Assembly: GCA_963920665.1 (NCBI GenBank) | Contig: OY987263.1 | Span: 44,737,218 to 44,801,217, forward strand | Reading direction: 5' to 3' | Length of the DNA: 64,000 nt | Origin: Straminergon stramineum | Lineage: Eukaryota; Streptophyta; Bryopsida; Hypnales; Calliergonaceae | Part shown: piece after piece, positions 15,301 to 27,300 of the stretch | Layout of the letters: each line of letters starts with the position of its first letter | Position numbering within the stretch: the stretch's first letter is position 1 | Position numbers and translations under genes: made by a program | Notes under the pieces: generated by a model | What the model saw: only the letters and a program-made list of their open reading frames with translations | Databases searched by the model: none | What the model was told of the DNA's origin: nothing

Positions 15301-15467
15301 TGAAATTTGTATATGTGTATTTATAAATATAAATAATGGATGAATGGATGAATTTCTATATACATTTTTTTATAAATGTCATGAATATTATACTTTAAAA
15401 ATATCTAATGTAGTTGATATTTCTGATCATATGTTTCATTGGCAGATGTAGGGGTTCCTTGAACTAA
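1742..15467 (+). CDS. ATXR7-like: SET1-class histone H3-K4 methyltransferase, ATXR7/SDG25-like (5' incomplete)
   Basis: Predicted nuclear enzyme that methylates histone H3 lysine 4. Exons: 1742-1867, 2027-2632, 2802-3973, 6372-7143, 7306-7929, 8126-8242, 8432-8821, 9212-9290, 9517-11114, 11515-11637, 11821-11901, 12008-12061, 12719-12870, 15446-15467. All junctions are GT/AG and phases agree, giving 1,971 codons plus stop. Residues are counted from the first visible codon. A long Asn/Lys/Glu-rich N-terminal part lacks known domains. Residues 856-905 match the ATXR7 region with FLPEDL and a following GPF. Residues 1102-1143 are a GYF-type domain (W1107-x-Y1109, GPFSLWQLW). AT-hooks lie at 1483-1490 and 1694-1703. 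The SET domain is about 1829-1948, with EYVGE, RFINHSC (NHSC at 1910-1913) and ELTYDY (1943-1948). The post-SET has C1959, C1961 and C1966. GYF plus a C-terminal SET identifies the ATXR7 type rather than ATX1/2. The exon 4 acceptor could instead be at 6387. The start codon is unknown. Confidence 0.9.
3974..6371 (+). other. Intron 3 of the ATXR7-like gene (2.4 kb)
   Basis: AT-rich intron between exons ending at 3973 (phase 2) and starting at 6372. It contains a dispersed repeat at about 4560-5110 that is also present, inverted, in intron 13. No coding sequence is seen. Confidence 0.75.
4560..5110 (+). repeat. Dispersed repeat family Z, copy in intron 3
   Basis: This AT-rich stretch of about 550 bp matches the reverse complement of about 13305-13840 over its length. 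The best block contains CTAGAACAATCTCACCATTG (4752 onward), followed by similar TTAATGATTTAG and TTGTACCTACTT blocks. A more diverged copy lies at about 55740-56380. No ORF or clean ends are visible, so the class is unknown. Confidence 0.65.
7201..7230. repeat. (CT)n(TA)n microsatellite in intron 4
   Basis: A CT dinucleotide run passes directly into a TA run within the 162-bp intron between the exons ending at 7143 and starting at 7306. Confidence 0.9.
8957..8999. repeat. (TA)n microsatellite in intron 7
   Basis: About 43 bp of uninterrupted TA repeats lie inside the intron between exons ending at 8821 and starting at 9212. Confidence 0.95.
9303..9379. repeat. (TA)n microsatellite filling a third of intron 8
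   Basis: About 77 bp of perfect TA repeats begin 12 bp after the splice donor at 9291 in a 226-bp intron. The tract is self-complementary. The open frame across it encodes only alternating Tyr/Ile and is not a gene. Confidence 0.95.
11515..12870 (+). other. Exons 10-13 encoding the SET domain
   Basis: Four short exons (123, 81, 54 and 152 nt) encode the catalytic core. Exon 10 carries the N-terminal SET strands ending at EIIRRQ. Exon 11 carries the [12 protein letters not shown] segment. Exon 12 ends in RFINHSCD, and exon 13 begins PNCYTKI and carries ELTYDYKF. The NHSCxPNC-type motif is therefore split by the intron 12062-12718. All residues expected for S-adenosylmethionine and lysine binding in SET1-type domains appear intact. 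Confidence 0.9.
12871..15445 (+). other. Intron 13 of the ATXR7-like gene (2.6 kb)
   Basis: The donor follows CTTAG at 12870, and the acceptor GGCAG at 15445 restores codon AGA and then the CRGSLN-stop ending. The intron is AT-rich and holds an inverted repeat-family Z copy. Open frames inside it (13902-14129, 14141-14332, 14992-15183) show no family resemblance. Confidence 0.75.
13305..13840 (-). repeat. Dispersed repeat family Z, inverted copy in intron 13
   Basis: The reverse complement aligns along about 530 bp with 4560-5110, keeping the same order of conserved blocks. Two copies in opposite orientation within one transcription unit could pair in the pre-mRNA. Confidence 0.65.
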
Positions 15468-16625
15468 AGAAGTAACTTGAGCCATTTCCACCCAAATATA
15501 GAAGTACAATTTGTATAATTCTCATAGTCAAATCTTAAATAAGTACATAGCATCTATATTCATATATTCAAATGATATTGATAAAAAAATTTAATGCCAA
15601 ATGCCAAAAAAAAATTTCATGTACTTGCACATTAATTTGGTACATGTAACAAAATTGTTTGTGTTTTATACATGCTTGTTTGTTTTGTACCATAAATTCT
15701 TCCAAATTGTTATTTCTATAGAAATGTTGTAATAGTGTTCAAAAATATTCAACCAAAAAATTGCACAATAAAATTTCATTAAAATTTAGTCTTTGAGTTT
15801 AATATTATATTTTCAAACAAAATTAGTAGAAATAAGCACTTCCAAAGAAAGAAAGAGACCTCTAGAGATGTTAAGAAACTATTTGAGGGGTCATAAGGTT
15901 TAGAGTTTAGTTAACACAGTGGTTCAACCTATCATAAATTATTTTTATTGGATAATTATTTTTATTTTTGAAATTGAATTATGAATTTTAAGAAAATTAT
16001 AGAAAATATGTCTAAATCATATTAATCAATCCATATGTATACTCCTTTTTGACAATTTTTGGATAGTATTAAAAAAATTTGAACAAACATAGACTTGATA
16101 ATTGCAGAGATTAAAAATTGTAATACAATACATATAGAAAATACCAAAAAACTCAAAGTTAATGTATAGAGTTTCTAATATGATAAATTTGATTTAAAAG
16201 ATATAAAATATTCAATATGTACTTCAATTCCATTTGTTGTCTAATTTTATGTATATCTAAAGAATTTGGCAATAATTGCTTTGAAATTCGACATCACTTA
16301 TTTTAAAAGTAAATCTTGTAAAATCCTTATTTTCTATAATACAAAGAAAAACTTATTTGCTGTACAAATGAAGAGATTTATAGATGACTACCTTTAAAAA
16401 CAACCAAAATATCATTTTTCGTGCAAACAATAAAAATTTGTACTGTTTGTTGCATTTTAGAGTGACAATATGCACAATTGATTTTTCTTGTATAAGGTGT
16501 TTGCAAAGAGTACTCGTATTTTTCCTCCCATACTTTTTGTATTATAAATCTAAGACATTCTCAAATTTTATAATTAGGTCACCAAAACCATTCTATGTTG
16601 GTTTTGGTGCAATCTATATTTTGCG
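15468..16625. other. AT-rich 3' flank of gene 1
   Basis: This contains the presumed 3' UTR of the methyltransferase gene and then plain AT-rich sequence. No further coding exon or repeat structure is seen. Confidence 0.5.
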
Positions 16626-19428
16626 TTAACCCTTAAAGAACTCGGGGTGTTTTTCAAGAGAATTTATAAAAAATTGCCATTTTTTGGTGCATTGGTCAAA
16701 ATTGAAAATTAAAAATTAAAAAAAAATGTCAACCATGAAAAAGTGTAGAAAACTATTATAGAAAGTATGTGAAAAAATATTCATTCTATTTGGCATTGTG
16801 GATTGAAAGATTATGACATTTGAAGTGAGGAAAAAGCCTTTTTTTACATCCTTGCAAGGCAAAGGTAGCAAGTTTTGAGCCCTCTTTGAGTAAAATTTTT
16901 GCTCTATAAAAAATTGAATCTCTGCACTATTGTATACTACATCTTTTTATGTACAATCATCAAAAATTTTAAAAACAAATTAGGGGTCTGTAATAAAAAG
17001 AGGCCTAGAATATTGACAATATACTAGTTTTTTTTTTTATTATTTTTTATGCAACGAGGGAATTTTTATTTAAAATCCAAATTGTAAAAACATAGAAGGA
17101 AAAATTTGGAATATGTAGGAAAAATTTCAAGAACTTTGAGAACACAATCATCAAGATAATAGCAATTGTAGTTATAAGAAAATGTTTTTGAAACAAACTT
17201 TTCTAGCAAGGTTAGTAGAGTTTTGGCTCCTATTGGATTGAGATTTTTGCACTGAAGTAGTTCATTTTTATTTATAGTTACATACTATATTATGTTAATT
17301 ACCTACATGTCAAGTTTAGGGATGAGGAATTTAGCAAAAAATGCCAAAACTACCAAAATTCCCCAAATATTCTTGGATAGCATAACTTTTGAATTTAACA
17401 TTTGATCATAATTTTTCTTAATGAAATTCCCACAATCCTGCAAAAGAGGTGAATGTGTCTATTATATGCCAAAATTTCATAAACATCCATACATTTTTTA
17501 CTTCATCAACATGACATACTTGGATTCCAATTGTTCCTTGAATGAACATTTGATCCTTTAGGAATTAATACAAATTTGACACAAGATCATTTGATTTCTG
17601 GCTGCTTTGATACTTTACATTTTTTATAACCATTTTGAATTTTTTTTATACAAGTTTTAGCCCGAAATCCAAAAGCACATCTGAAAATTCAAATTTTCAA
17701 TTTTCACATCTGAATTTGGATCTCGATTTGAAGTCAAAATCTAAGATTATATTGCTATAAAAAGGATTTTTACAAATAACAATATCTTTAGATTGCACAT
17801 GTACTCAAAATGTTGTTTCTTTGTATGAGTGTATTGATTATAGATTTTACTTACATTAATATGCAATTAGTTGACTAGAAGTTCCCTTAAGTTGGAAACA
17901 ATTGTTAACTTTATTTTTAAAATTTTTAAAATTTTTTTACTATTTAAAAAAAATGAAAACATGAAAATTCATATTTTCTTGAAATTTTTATTAACTTATT
18001 TTTGCTCAAAATTTTTGAAATTTAAAAATAAATTCAATATTTTCAATAAATGTGTTATTTATGATGGCGTAGTAATAATAGTAATAGTAAATATAATAAT
18101 AATAATTTATATTTAAAAATATATTGTAAATACTACTCTCAAATGCAACAAAATTGGTTTGAGTTTTTAAATTATCCCTTATCATTTGGGAATAGGGGTA
18201 AGAAAATTAGTACAAGTAACTAATGATTATCTATATTTTATTCTTGTTTTTCTAAAAGTTTTGAATATTCTTAGTAATACTTCCAATGCTAGGTGTTTCT
18301 TGTAATGACCCACAAAAATAGAAAAATATCAAATGAGTTTGATATATAAATTAATTAAATGTGGCTTATATTAGTGTCCAACTATATCAACTCAATCTAT
18401 GCTAAATTTTTATTTATACTTTTTTTTTCCTTTTTCTTTAAGAAACAAATCCTATATACTTTGAAATTCAATATCTTTTGTAATAGAGGCCTAATTATAG
18501 GTTCTAAAATTTTTTTTCTCTCTCTTTTCCTTAGACCATTTAGAAGTACAATTTATAAGACAACTCTTTTGGATTTTAATCCCATTTTTGCAATTTGTGA
18601 TGATAAAAGTAATCTAGTATTTAATATCATCCACTTTATAGATTGGAATTATATGAAGCCTTCAAGTATTTGCATATCTTCTTTTGAAGTTTTATAATAT
18701 GGTTATGTGAACACCCGGATGTGCCTTGAGATTACAATACAAGTCTATAGTGCAATGCAGTATAATAAAACAAAAACGAAAAACATCTTAACAACCCATA
18801 GGTTCTTTAGATTTCAATGTAGGTGTTGATGTGCATATGAAGTGCAACTTAGCAGTATAAATGAATGATAGCACTTCATTTGAAGTTTGTAACCATAAGA
18901 TCCTAAACCAAACTTTTTTCAAGTCATATAGGAAAAGAAAATCTTTATTAATCTTCATTAATAAAAATAAAAATATTAATCAATATGCATAAAAATAAAG
19001 CAATGGGTTTCAATAAAAAAAATTAAGAAATTAGATGGATGAATGAATCATTCATTGCCCAAGTTTTTTCATGAGCTTCTTAGAGTATATTTTAAACAAA
19101 ATAAAATTTTGAAGTTTAGATAAGTTTGAAGTTTGAACAAATAAAGATTGAATTTGTAACCATAAGATTTTAAACTAACTTTTTATGGGTCATATAGGAA
19201 AAGAAAATAGAACAATATACTCATGGATTGAACTATTATTATACTTGATTACAAGTGGGTTAGAAAATTTGTAGTAATTAAAAGTCTTTCAATCTTTGAT
19301 TGACATGTCAAATCTAATTTCAGAATTATTAATTTAGATTTTAGGTTAAAGTCAAGGAATTATGTTATTACAAATAATTTATTCCATGTCAATATCAATA
19401 CCCTCATTTCTAGTCCTTAAGGGGTTAA
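16626..19428. mobile_element. Possible large element with TTAACCC ends
   Basis: The left end TTAACCCTTAAAGAACT and the reverse complement of the right end at 19412-19428 agree at about 14 of 17 positions and resemble the ends of the smaller MITEs at 23.5-24.1 kb and 28.6-29.6 kb. The left part also shares phrases with the 28.6-kb element. The interior is AT-rich without a credible transposase. Pairing of these two ends is inferred only from terminal similarity. Confidence 0.3.
18882..19209. repeat. Direct repeat of about 62 bp
   Basis: A block of about 62 bp containing GTAACCATAAGAT and GTCATATAGGAAAAGAAAAT occurs at about 18882-18943 and again at 19148-19209 in the same orientation with a few mismatches. 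No function can be assigned. Confidence 0.6.
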
Positions 19429-20936
19429 CTTGTATTGAGTTTTAGAATTTGAAGTATGGGTGGATTCAATACATATACAATGAATCCAAAGCAAATGGTG
19501 AAAGAAGCACCTTGAGCCTATTTAATCTTAAAAGAGTTGTGAAGCCAAAAAATGGCCTTTAAATGACTTCTATACCTCCAAGGGATAGATAAAGATTTTT
19601 CCAACCAATTTTTTTAGAACTTTGTTGATCACTTTTGTACTACGCTTCTATTGGAAATCCTCTCTTTGTGGTATTGTTGACTTTTCTACATAGGAATATG
19701 CTTCACCTTAGAAAGATGGGCTCACGAGGTCATGACAACTAATTTCAAGCCTCACTATCCGTCATTTTGTTTGCTACCATTTTGCAACTAGATATGAATG
19801 AAAGTTTCTATATTTATTTTTTAGAGATGATGTCTACAACAAGTCATAAAATTTCCAAAGTTTTACAAAAAAATTTGAAATTACTGTGAATATTTTTTTG
19901 GAAAAAAAAATTGAATCCAAATCCAAATTATACTAAAAAAATCAGAATTTTAACCATAGTTGTATATTATAGTAAATAACATCATGGTATAATCTAAAGT
20001 TATTGTCTCACTCTAAAATTAGAAAATCAACAAACCATGGCTACTAGTCCAAAGTTCATATTACTATAAAGCATTGAGATTTATGAATTTATCAAGATTT
20101 CCAATTGGAGTAGAAATTTAAACTTGATAAGCTTGATTTCATTAATTGGACTCAAATTCCAAGTATATTATTTTTATGACTCAAATTCACATCAAAAGTG
20201 AACAACAAGAAATGGACCAAATTGACTACAAGGGTGATCATCTATAAATTAAACATTTGCTTCTTTGCAAAAGTCAATAATACCATAATGAGGGAATTTG
20301 CAATACTATTCAAACAAATTGTACTCCAGCAACTTCTCCAAAACATATTGGATTAAAGAATGTTGTTTTCCATCCTACAAGAATGATTACTGAAATTGCA
20401 AATATGTAAGTTAACGTTTTAATTTTAATGTAATTTTAATGTGGGGGCAAAAATGAACATGTCCATCCACTATAAGTGAATCCTAAACAATGTTTATTTT
20501 GTCATCCAATATATAGTCTACACAAAATAGTGGAATTCGGTTGCCTTAACAATTAAGTTGCCTTATCTAGGAAAGTTACCTTATGACTTACTGCTTGTCT
20601 ACATGGAGGCGCATGCAACTCTTTAAACACAAGCCAAGAACTAGTGCACCAATCTATGCAACACACATGGTTCTTGCATTACTACATCCTTCTACAATAA
20701 CAATATATATTTATATAGTGTAAAATGTTGAGAAATTAATGTGAGGGGCAACCTCATGCACTATTTTGTGAAGTGTTGTGTCCTATGATCATTGTCAAGT
20801 TCATCAATTACTAACACCCAAGTAGGCAAACCCTCAGAGAAGGAACTCTCAGTTACCGACGTTGAGACCAACGCAATAAGGGTGTGTAAGGGGACCAAAC
20901 TTCAAAATAACTTACACACAATAATTAAGGTAAACC
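19429..20936. other. AT-rich intergenic stretch
   Basis: No gene is recognised. A short frame at about 20294-20406 ends at a good GTAAGT donor and has coding-like codons, but matches nothing known to me. Confidence 0.4.
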
Positions 20937-22224
20937 CACTAGAAGAAAATGAAGGGTTTTGCGACTACACTGTGCAACTGTTTTTTCAGTTGTATAGGAC
21001 ACTTGCAACTAGTTTGTGACTAGTGATATTCTGGAGAGTTGTAGTTGTAGTGGACACCCTAAAATCTAAGATTAAGGTGCAACTATTGCAAAAGTCATGC
21101 CTTGTATGCGACTTGTTTGTGACTTGCAAATTTGTAGATTTAAAATTTTTTAATCTCAATGATTTGTAGATTTCAGAATTTCATATCAACCTTCTTTCTA
21201 GATTTTTGAATTTCAGAACTACATTTTTTCTAGATTTCAAAATTTCAAATCTACCTTTTTTTAGATTCAGATCTACCTTCTTTTTAGATTTTTGAATTTC
21301 AGAACTACCATTTTTCTAGATTTCAAATTTTCAAATCTACCTTTTTCTAGATACAGATCTTCCTTATTCCTAGATTTCAAAAATTCAAATATTGGTATCT
21401 AATAGATTTCATTGGTTTAGGATACCTTACAATTCCATAGATTTTAAAATTTCTAGAATTTTAAATGTTTTTTTTATTTCTATAGATTGTAGAAATCTAT
21501 ACTCTATAGAAATTTACAAATCATAAAAATCCAGAAATTGTGGAAATCTTACAATTCTATCAACAAAATCCATTGCTAGAGTTTACAACAATTTGCAAGT
21601 CTTATATGTCCAACCTAATGATACTCTTTACAATTGATATGGGACCATTGATATAAGACAAATGGGAATGAACTTTGGAAGCAACTAGGAAACAACTAGA
21701 AAACACCTAAGAAACAACTAGTGTACAACTTCATAGCAACTAGGAAACAACTAGCTTCAATACTAGAAAATTCAATTTTTTTGTTGATTTGGTTGCATTC
21801 ATTTGGTTCACTTTTCTATTGATTTCTATCCTAATCAACAAATTACTCTCCAAATCAATGGAAAAGTGAATCAAATCTATGCAACCAAATCAATGGAAAA
21901 GCTGAATTTTCTAGTACTATAGGAAACGACTAAGAAACAACTAATGTACAAGTAGAAAGCAACTAGGAAACAACTAAAATGAGACTAGGAAACAACTATG
22001 GTCATTTTATAGTTGCTATCTTTTCCTAGTTGTTTCCTAGTTGTTTTTTGCAACTACAAATTAACTACTTTGCAACTAAAACAATATGTCAATGTTGTAA
22101 AGCAATGACATAAAACAATTACATTAGATTTGGTGCTAATAGAGAGGATTATAGTTGCAAGATAGTTGTATAGGACACTAGTTGCATAGTAGCCGATTGT
22201 GTTGGACACGTTTTTCTTCTAGTG
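20937..22224. mobile_element. Non-autonomous CACTA (En/Spm-like) element, 1,288 bp
   Basis: The element begins CACTAGAAGAAAA (20937) and ends with the reverse complement, TTTTCTTCTAGTG (22224), close to the CACTACAAGAAAA ends of plant CACTA elements. Sub-terminal regions are full of short motifs such as GCAACTAG and GAAACAACTAG, and GTTGTATAGGACACT occurs near both ends, as expected of transposase-binding arrays. No transposase is encoded. The flanking triplets (ACC and ACT) do not form a perfect 3-bp target duplication. Confidence 0.75.
21761..21918. repeat. Internal hairpin of the CACTA element
   Basis: Positions about 21761-21825 are the inverse of about 21855-21918 with few mismatches, giving a stem of about 60 bp and a short loop in the centre of the element. 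Confidence 0.7.
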
Positions 22225-23489
22225 ACTATCCTATGATAGGTAGAATGACTGGTTTGCCATGTTCACATTTTTGAAAAAAATTAAATAAAATTTTGATATA
22301 AAATTAAACATAAGAAATGCAGAGAGCAATTGAAAATTTATTTTTTTGACAAATTATCAATTTATTAAGATTATTTGAAGTGTTGCCCAAAACACCTAAA
22401 ACAATCTATAGACTAACCCAAAATCACCACAAAGTGTACCCATAATGTTTATCTAATCACCTAAAGTAATCTCAAAATTTCCTAACATGGTCAAAATAGT
22501 TTTTAACATGGCCATGACATAAATGAATATGAAAGTTAGCTCTTGAAATGAATTTACACTAGAAAGGTAGAAGGTCCTAAAATAGTCACTAATAACTCCA
22601 TCAACATCACCCAAGGCATTGATTTTGGCCACTAACAAACTTGATGAAGTCTCGATCTCATTTATTAGCAAAAATCTGCTATGAATTGATGTAAGACTGA
22701 AATGGGTGGTTTTCTAGATGTCTAAGTTGGGCAATTTGCTTGTCATAGGTTGTTTTACCTTACTTGAATCCAACTTGATCAACAAAGAAGAGGAAAAAAA
22801 TGGACGATTACAAAAATGTTACTCTAGAATGATGGCATTTGATGGGAATTGCAAACCTATGGAACCAACAAACTCCTCCTCAAAATTGCATTTAATAATA
22901 CAATCATTGTCATAACTTCTACATCACAGTAGAACCATCGAGTGGATGGATGACCGAAATGTTGTGAAAACTGCACTTCCTCCAATTTGTATTCATGGAA
23001 GAAAGCCTCATGAAAAATCATAAAGTGTAGCAATGGAAAGAAGAAAGAATGCTCTATACTAATCATTCATTAGGATGAGGAGTTTATGTTATTTGTTATA
23101 AGGTTTCAAAAGACATCTTACTATACTTAGTTCAAGCTTGGGAGGGGGGAAGCAATGGTAAAAGGGGATCTTTTGGATTCATACAAAAATTGGGTCATAA
23201 TTACCATAAAACAACACCAAAGGAATCCATTTCAAGTAGTATCAATTGTCTTTCATTTTAGATGCTTGTCCTAATTACAGTCTTTTTGAGTCTATGATAT
23301 CAATGTCTCTTCTCAACTTGTTTCAATAAAAATCTAACACATTATGAAATTCAATCTCATACATTTTTTTGTCTTCACAAGAGAAAACATCATACCAACT
23401 TGTTCTACATACTTCTCACTATTCCCTATATTTTTCATAACAATTTTATACTATTTTGATAATATATGCTATAGTTATTCTTTAACTTT
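22225..23489. other. AT-rich intergenic stretch
   Basis: No convincing gene, RNA or repeat boundary was found. Short open frames on both strands lack family features. Confidence 0.5.
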
Positions 23490-23719
23490 TAATCCTTAAA
23501 GGACAAATTGGTGACCATGGAAATTAGCCCTTTTAAAAATTGTGTGACATCATCTACTTTAAAAAACCCAAAAATATTCATTGGATGTCAAACTGCTATG
23601 TAAGATCTCTCCTTTTTGCACAAAAAAATGAGGATGAACAATTACATTTCTATCCTATGTAGGAAGATTCTTTGTCATCCATCGGACATTTCATGTTTGT
23701 GTTGACATTTAAGGGTTAA
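23490..23719 (-). mobile_element. MITE with TTAACCC ends, decayed copy
   Basis: This segment of about 230 bp is the inverted, diverged partner of 23896-24123. It shares TGACATCATCTACTTTAAA, the following block and the terminal GGGTTAA at 23713-23719. The outer end is degraded. Confidence 0.6.
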
Positions 23720-23895
23720 ACAACACCAAGGATGTTTTTTGTCAACAACAATTCTTACTATTGATTTTTGTTGGTTTTAGTCACACTTATCTTACATCAT
23801 ATCCAAAAAATCATACAAATTTCATATTTTGATTCCATCATGACAATTTTAGATTAGGTATAGATGAAGATACAATCCATCACAATATCAAAACT

Positions 23896-24123
23896 TTAAC
23901 CCCTAAATGCCGAGGTGGACGTTTTTCGTCTAATGAATGACAAGGAATTCTCATGTACATGACAAAATTGCAACTATTCATCCTCAAAACTAGGGGTGAA
24001 AAGGAAAGATCTTCAACAATAGTTTGACTCCCAATGAGTATTTTTGATTTTTTTAAAGTAGATGATGTCATATGGTTCCAAAATCCTTGATTTCCAGTCA
24101 CCGGCCCAGCGTTCAAGGGTTAA
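23896..24123 (+). mobile_element. MITE with TTAACCC terminal inverted repeats
   Basis: This 228-bp element begins TTAACCCCTAAATGCC and ends GCGTTCAAGGGTTAA, giving imperfect terminal inverted repeats. It has no coding capacity. It lies about 270 bp beyond the stop of the monooxygenase gene, in its 3' flank. Confidence 0.65.
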
Positions 24124-24392
24124 AAATTAAATAAAAAACAGAAAGACAAATTTACTATTGAAATTAGCAAAAATTAGTTTCATCAACGGTTAAATCAACA
24201 ATGACACACTAAATAATGGCATATTCAGAATAAAAAAAATATTTTTTCTCAAAAAATATCAGAATAAAATTTACATTTTGACTCTGAAGCAACTGAATGT
24301 ACTGTATGAACATTTGAAGTATTCGTAGAAGATAAAAAAACAACTATTGCTGTCTTACTGCCCAACAGGTATAATCTTTCCGTGTCATGAAA

Positions 24393-27300
24393 TCAGGTGT
24401 GCAAATCTGTATCGTATGAGCTTGATGGTGTTCCGTTGTACAGCCAGTCATAGAAACTTTGAGGGTGAGCAGTGCCTGTTGCTCGAGTTTTTGAGGATAT
24501 AATCTGTGCTCGCGGAATACGTCGCTCCTCGTAAGTCCTCAGAGCAGAGCTGTTCAAACATGAGTGAAATAAGTCGATTCAGCTCCTATCGTTATTACTT
24601 TTCAGGAGCTGTTCTACTTAATTTAACATAATAAGGGGAAATTTTCACAAATGCCAGGCAGCTGAAGTCAGCAGCGCTAATGGCAGATGACTAGGCAACA
24701 CATACCTTCCAACTCAATGGGAATCCATCACAACAAGATAAAAATGCGATTTCAGAAGATAGAATTTCCGGGATATGCAAGCTTCTCGATCCTACATCTT
24801 AGAAACCTTCAAACACAGTGAGGGTGACAAAGAAACCTCAAGTCAGAAGCTGATGAAAGTTGGATTGCCAGTTCCAATCCATCCTCAAACGCCATGTTGG
24901 CTCCTTGTCCTAAAGCCGGTGTAACGGCATGTGCCGCATCTGCAGACCCCTCAAGATTCTTCAGTGTTATTCTTCTAGGCATCTGTCTTAACTTTGAACG
25001 AAGCTTTAACTCGGTACATAGCCACATCCAAAGCCAGACACTTTCTAGGATTCTGCATAGATACTAAAATACGCATCCTGCTGTGCCTCTGGATTAGGTC
25101 TTAATCCATAGAACATGCAGTAGCAAGAATAACAGCCTGATGAAATCCAATAAAATTAGCAGCCCAGACATTCGCAGAAATGCTGGTCTCGTAAAACTGA
25201 ATGGCTTTTAACTCAAAAACAGAGTTGGACTTCAGTTGGAGCTGTTTAGCTTCAGCTGGACCAAGTGCAGGAACAAAAACCCTGAAAACATCGAAGGTCT
25301 AGATTCAAGGTACGAGGTTTAGAGTCAACCGGAAGGTGCTGATGCTTAGGAACATTCAGTCGAACGAACGAATACATTTGGATAATACCTAAAGGGCTCA
25401 CATAAGACAATGCGACCAATTTTTCCAATTTCTTAGTCGTACCTCCAAGGACAGCAACTCGTCCATTCGTCCATTTTGTGAGAACTGGAAGGTCCAATAC
25501 TCTCCGCTCCAATATTAAAGCAGGATCTGTCGCCTGAATTCCGCCATAAACAATCCCTCTGAATCTTTGGCAATTTATTTATCCGATGACCTTCATTCAA
25601 ATTCTTTCAGAGATGGAGAATCAACTCAAATTATGTCGACGACATTAGTGACGGTCAAACATCACTGCTAGATAGGTGCAACAGAAAATCAATGGTAATT
25701 GTTGGATGCAAACAGCGCCCTGAGTATAAGTGACCGTGAAAAGACCACACAGTGCTGATAACATAATAACGGAGCAGAACGGTGAGATGCTGAACCTCAA
25801 GTATGTGAAGAGCAAGATCCCACCCCCTGAATTCCTGCCTCAATCTTGCTTTTGCCTCTTCAAAGTTTTTTGATCTCACTTGAGCTCGCCCATCCGTAGC
25901 CTCGTCAGTCAAGCTGTAAGCCCAATATAGCTTATCACCAACACCGTTAATGACAAACATTGTCTTTCCTTTCTGTGCTGCAGTGATTGTGCCCACTCGT
26001 AAGGCCTGCATACGGAGAAGTAACTTGAACTTCAGAGAAATATAGATATCCTGGGAAAGAATATAACCATCACCCCAAGCCGCAATCTATATTCAGTCAA
26101 AAACAGGGAGACGAGCTAAAATTTCGGATTGAAGAGACTGAGCTCCATCCCGTGAATTACACAAGATATTCCAACTACATAACTCGAAGAAAAATTCAGT
26201 GTAATGACTACATACACCAAAGGACATGTCAGACATTCAACTCACGTAAAGCACCTCTTTTAAGCAGTAATTCAGACAAAAAAAGATGAGGAGCTAACCG
26301 GGTGATGGCACAGCTTTGCGTCAATTACAGCGCGCCACATTGTACGTCCGTTGTCGCGAGGAGTCATAAAGCTAAATATCTTGGACCGAACAATCGATCG
26401 TATGCCATCAGCACCGATCACCAGAGGAGCCTGGTTCAACATTGCAAATCACACTTTTTCATACACTGCCCAAAACCCACTGCGCAGAGATAGCTTCACA
26501 AGTGACAATGACATCAGCACTTAAAGTTCTTAAGTAGAGGAAATTCCCGGAGAAGCAATAGCACATACTTCGTTGAACAAAATCAAAAGGATAGTTGATC
26601 TATAGAAAAGCGATACATAAAACCAATAAGCAAGCTGACGTGACGTATAGATAAACAATAATCACCATGTGCTGGATATTACCGAGACTGATACTGTTTC
26701 ATCATCTTTCTTGAAGTGAACCGTGGCTCCTTCGTCGTCCTATGTATTTCATGAAACCAGCGGATAGGAAACAACAAGATGAGTTTCAGTGATGCTGAGA
26801 AAGGTGACTACAAGTAAAATATTCGAAGAAGAATGTGGTTTCAGCAGTGGGACTGAAGGGATAATAAAGTATGAGTCAAAAGTCTTAAACCTGAGTCACG
26901 TCCAGACATTCGTGCCCATAATGCTTGCACTCATCGGGTAAAGCATCTGAGAGAATTCTAAGTAAATGGCGCCAAAGAATGGCAATTACAGGTTGACCAT
27001 AAGTCTTCTCCATGCGCTCACTGAGCTCCCATGATCCCAGTAGATCTCCATTGATGGGGTCTATCATCAGCGCTGGTGCATCTGTGAGACCTGCTTCACG
27101 TATCTGCACTATGGGCAGCAGCAGACAAGTCAGAACATATGATTACTCAATTGAACTACCAAGTCTGAAATGAAGCTCAGGTTTCCATGTCTGAGCTACA
27201 GTATATGCACTCGTTCTCACCAATGTTAGTAGCTCTCTATATATGCAGAAGCGTTCATGTTCTAGCACCAGGGAAGACAGACTAACATACCTTCTTTACA

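Noticed and set aside
20294..20406. Isolated exon with GTAAGT donor
   Set aside because: Open and codon-like for about 37 residues, but with no acceptor, neighbouring exon or recognised family.
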